Assembly (NCBI RefSeq): GCF_001039355.2
Contig: NW_019775724.1
Coordinates: forward strand, 724,756 to 788,755
Reading direction: 5' to 3'
DNA: 64,000 bases
Source of the DNA: Lingula anatina
Taxonomy: Eukaryota; Brachiopoda; Lingulata; Lingulida; Lingulidae
The translations under genes and the position numbers were made by a program. Below are positions 62,341 to 64,000 of this stretch, piece by piece. The notes under the pieces are model-generated. The model worked only from the letters and a program-made list of their open reading frames with translations, did no database searches and was not told the origin of the DNA. Position 1 is the stretch's first letter; each line of letters starts with the position of its first letter.

Positions 62341-63600
62341 TCTGAGCAGGCATTTAAAACGACCTGTATTTTTAAAAGGAAATATAGATCGATATCAGGT
62401 ACCTTAATTTGAGTTTTATCATTTTTCACGGTCTGCATTAGGAAAGATACGGGTAAGTAGCTTTGGTTATACTTATAAAACAAAGACATTGGGGCATTTT
62501 AGACGCATATGCCGGATATGCCTTCAAAACATTGAGTGAGATATTCAATACTAGTGTGCTCCTTGTCAAGTCACATAGGTTCAGTTGGTATCTTGTTACA
62601 TGTAAGTGTTAAGTGGGAATAGCTGTTTGGAATGTTCTCAGGTATCTATTCAGATTTTAATGTGAATTAAAACGTCTTGCAATATATCACTGGTCGCAGT
62701 TCCTTGATTAACGGTTCCCGAATATCCAGACCAAGTTGGACCACTAATTGTTACGTAAAGATACATCATCACATTTGAAGAAAATGTCTAGATAAGAATT
62801 CAGTCCTATAGAAGTCCAATTTTCTTTTCAGATAGCAATATCTCAATATCCAGCTTAAGTTGCTGTATTTTCTATTATTGAAATATATTCAACTACACTT
62901 AAAGAAAGTCCGCAAAAGTCTTTAAAAAATATCAGTCTACGTTTAAAGAACAATTACGTTTTTTTGCATACCGATAAAACCAAAACCCTCGCCAAAGTGA
63001 ACATTATAAGCAAAACGAATAAACAATGAATGCGTGAAACGGCTCACTTGATTTCAAGTTGTGTATTATAAGTTAGCATAGCGGTCCGCAAACACCCAAT
63101 TCTTTAAGAAGTTAAAATGCGTTAAATGTATTCTGTCGAGCCAATCAAGTCCTTAATACTGCTCCTTGCATCAAAATTCCATTTTAGCTTATATTGACCA
63201 ACTTCCCAGCTCGAGATAAACACCAAGCAAGTCACATATATAGATTCATCTGTATATGGTTTTCTCCGTGATTCATTTGTCCATATTCAGGTAGTTCTGC
63301 ATAATTTTATGCGAATCGTTCGTCTTCTGTGCATGGGTGTCTTAAAGGAAAAAAGGTTTGGTCTTAAAATATGTGTATAGTGCATGTTGGTTTTATCGAG
63401 AAGATATACGTTATGTGAGGAATATTCTGAATCCTATTGGACCCTGTACAATGGGAGTTTAAGGGGTACATCACATTGTGTGATAGCCCGGTATATACAG
63501 AACAAATGATCATGAATTCCCAGGCTGTGAAACAATACAACCACAGAAAAAGAACAGTTGAATTCTAATTTGATTAAATTATTACCCTGTAACTATGCAC
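62341..63600. other. Intergenic DNA between convergent genes
   Basis: No exon was supported. The terminal exon of the minus-strand VWD gene (a few residues and a stop, by analogy with gene B) should lie here but could not be placed. Confidence 0.4.
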
Positions 63601-63604
63601 TTAC

Positions 63605-63987
63605 CCAGTTTTCAGATTGACAGGGTCGTCCTTCACAAGCCAGCTATCAGCAATCATCTGACTTCTGAAAATTTCTGGCCAAATATTTCTGACATCTCTA
63701 CCATCAGACAGTCTATAGTCGTCCATGGGATCTCCGTTGAAGTTCCCGCCGAGACCAGTCAGCTTTCCTCGGTACATCTTGGGCACTTCAATGTTAAGAT
63801 AATATCTCCCCTTGCCGTCAGGGCGCTGCACAGTAACTGTCAGGTTAACCAAGATACTGGTTTCAAGACGAAGCGCTGGTTCACTAAGGGCCCTTTTCGG
63901 ACCGCGAGGAAGGACGTTTTGTAAAACATCACGATGTACCTTGAAGGTTCCGTCTTGGAAGGAACCACTCTGGAGCTGACCGTCAAC
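63605..63987 (-). CDS. VWD exon of an inverted gene B paralogue (partial, leaves window)
   Basis: A single 383-nt exon, the same length and splice phase as gene B exon 8 (52776-53158). The acceptor is at 63989-63988 and the donor at 63604. It reads VDGQLQSGSFQDGTFKVHRD, then NVLPRGPKRALSEPALRLET, then a C-terminal half identical in protein to gene B ([32 protein letters not shown]). The 5' part of the gene lies beyond position 64000. The identical half and the diverged half are discussed in findings. It shares the Cys-to-Gly change in the VWD motif with gene B. Confidence 0.85.
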
Positions 63988-64000
63988 CTGGTCAAAATGT

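Noticed and set aside
1..64000. CRISPR arrays, tRNA or rRNA genes, bacterial operons
   Set aside because: None seen. The exon-intron structure and repeats mark eukaryotic DNA, and no tRNA cloverleaf or rRNA signature was recognised.

Overview
The window is animal nuclear DNA: AT-rich, with long introns carrying clean GT/AG borders, AATAAA signals, microsatellites, miniature transposons and two assembly gaps. The gene content (a full KIDINS220 orthologue, anaphylatoxin-like arrays, VWD, LamG and Sushi domains) points to a bilaterian, probably a marine invertebrate. The sequence alone does not settle the phylum. All gene models were spliced by eye from reading-frame continuity, splice-site phase and domain logic; no transcript evidence was available.

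Layout. Positions 1-9000: mostly noncoding DNA, a small two-exon gene for a secreted Gly/Tyr-rich protein (3394-4405, +), and a four-exon Lys/Arg-rich, probably nuclear protein (8989-6340, -). The latter appears to share a promoter at 9.1-9.3 kb with the next gene. Positions 9324-34670 (+): KIDINS220/ARMS, 21 coding exons and 1857 aa, with ankyrin repeats, a four-TM KAP NTPase module, a SAM-like segment and a PDZ-type C-terminus. One 704-nt KAP exon is present twice in a 1.4-kb near-identical duplication that abuts a single N. A 713-bp foldback transposon sits in its first intron.

Positions 36.4-53.5 kb (+): two tandem genes for secreted cysteine-rich proteins built from phase 1-1 exons that encode anaphylatoxin-like (ANATO) modules. 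The second ends in a VWD domain. Positions 56.0-62.3 kb (+): a type I membrane protein with signal peptide, LamG domain, Ser/Thr mucin stalk, Sushi domain, a furin-like RKRR site, one TM and a basic tail. At the right edge (63987-63605, -) is one exon of an inverted paralogue of the ANATO-VWD gene. Its 3' half is about 99% identical to the + strand copy while its 5' half is clearly diverged, which suggests gene conversion.

The strongest candidate for something undescribed is the ANATO-VWD secreted family (tandem plus inverted copies, conversion tract) next to a shed-able LamG-mucin-Sushi protein. Any functional link between them, such as innate recognition or extracellular matrix, is inference. 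Several assembly features (the single N, the 364-N gap with duplicated flanks) should be resolved before any biology is read into the duplications.
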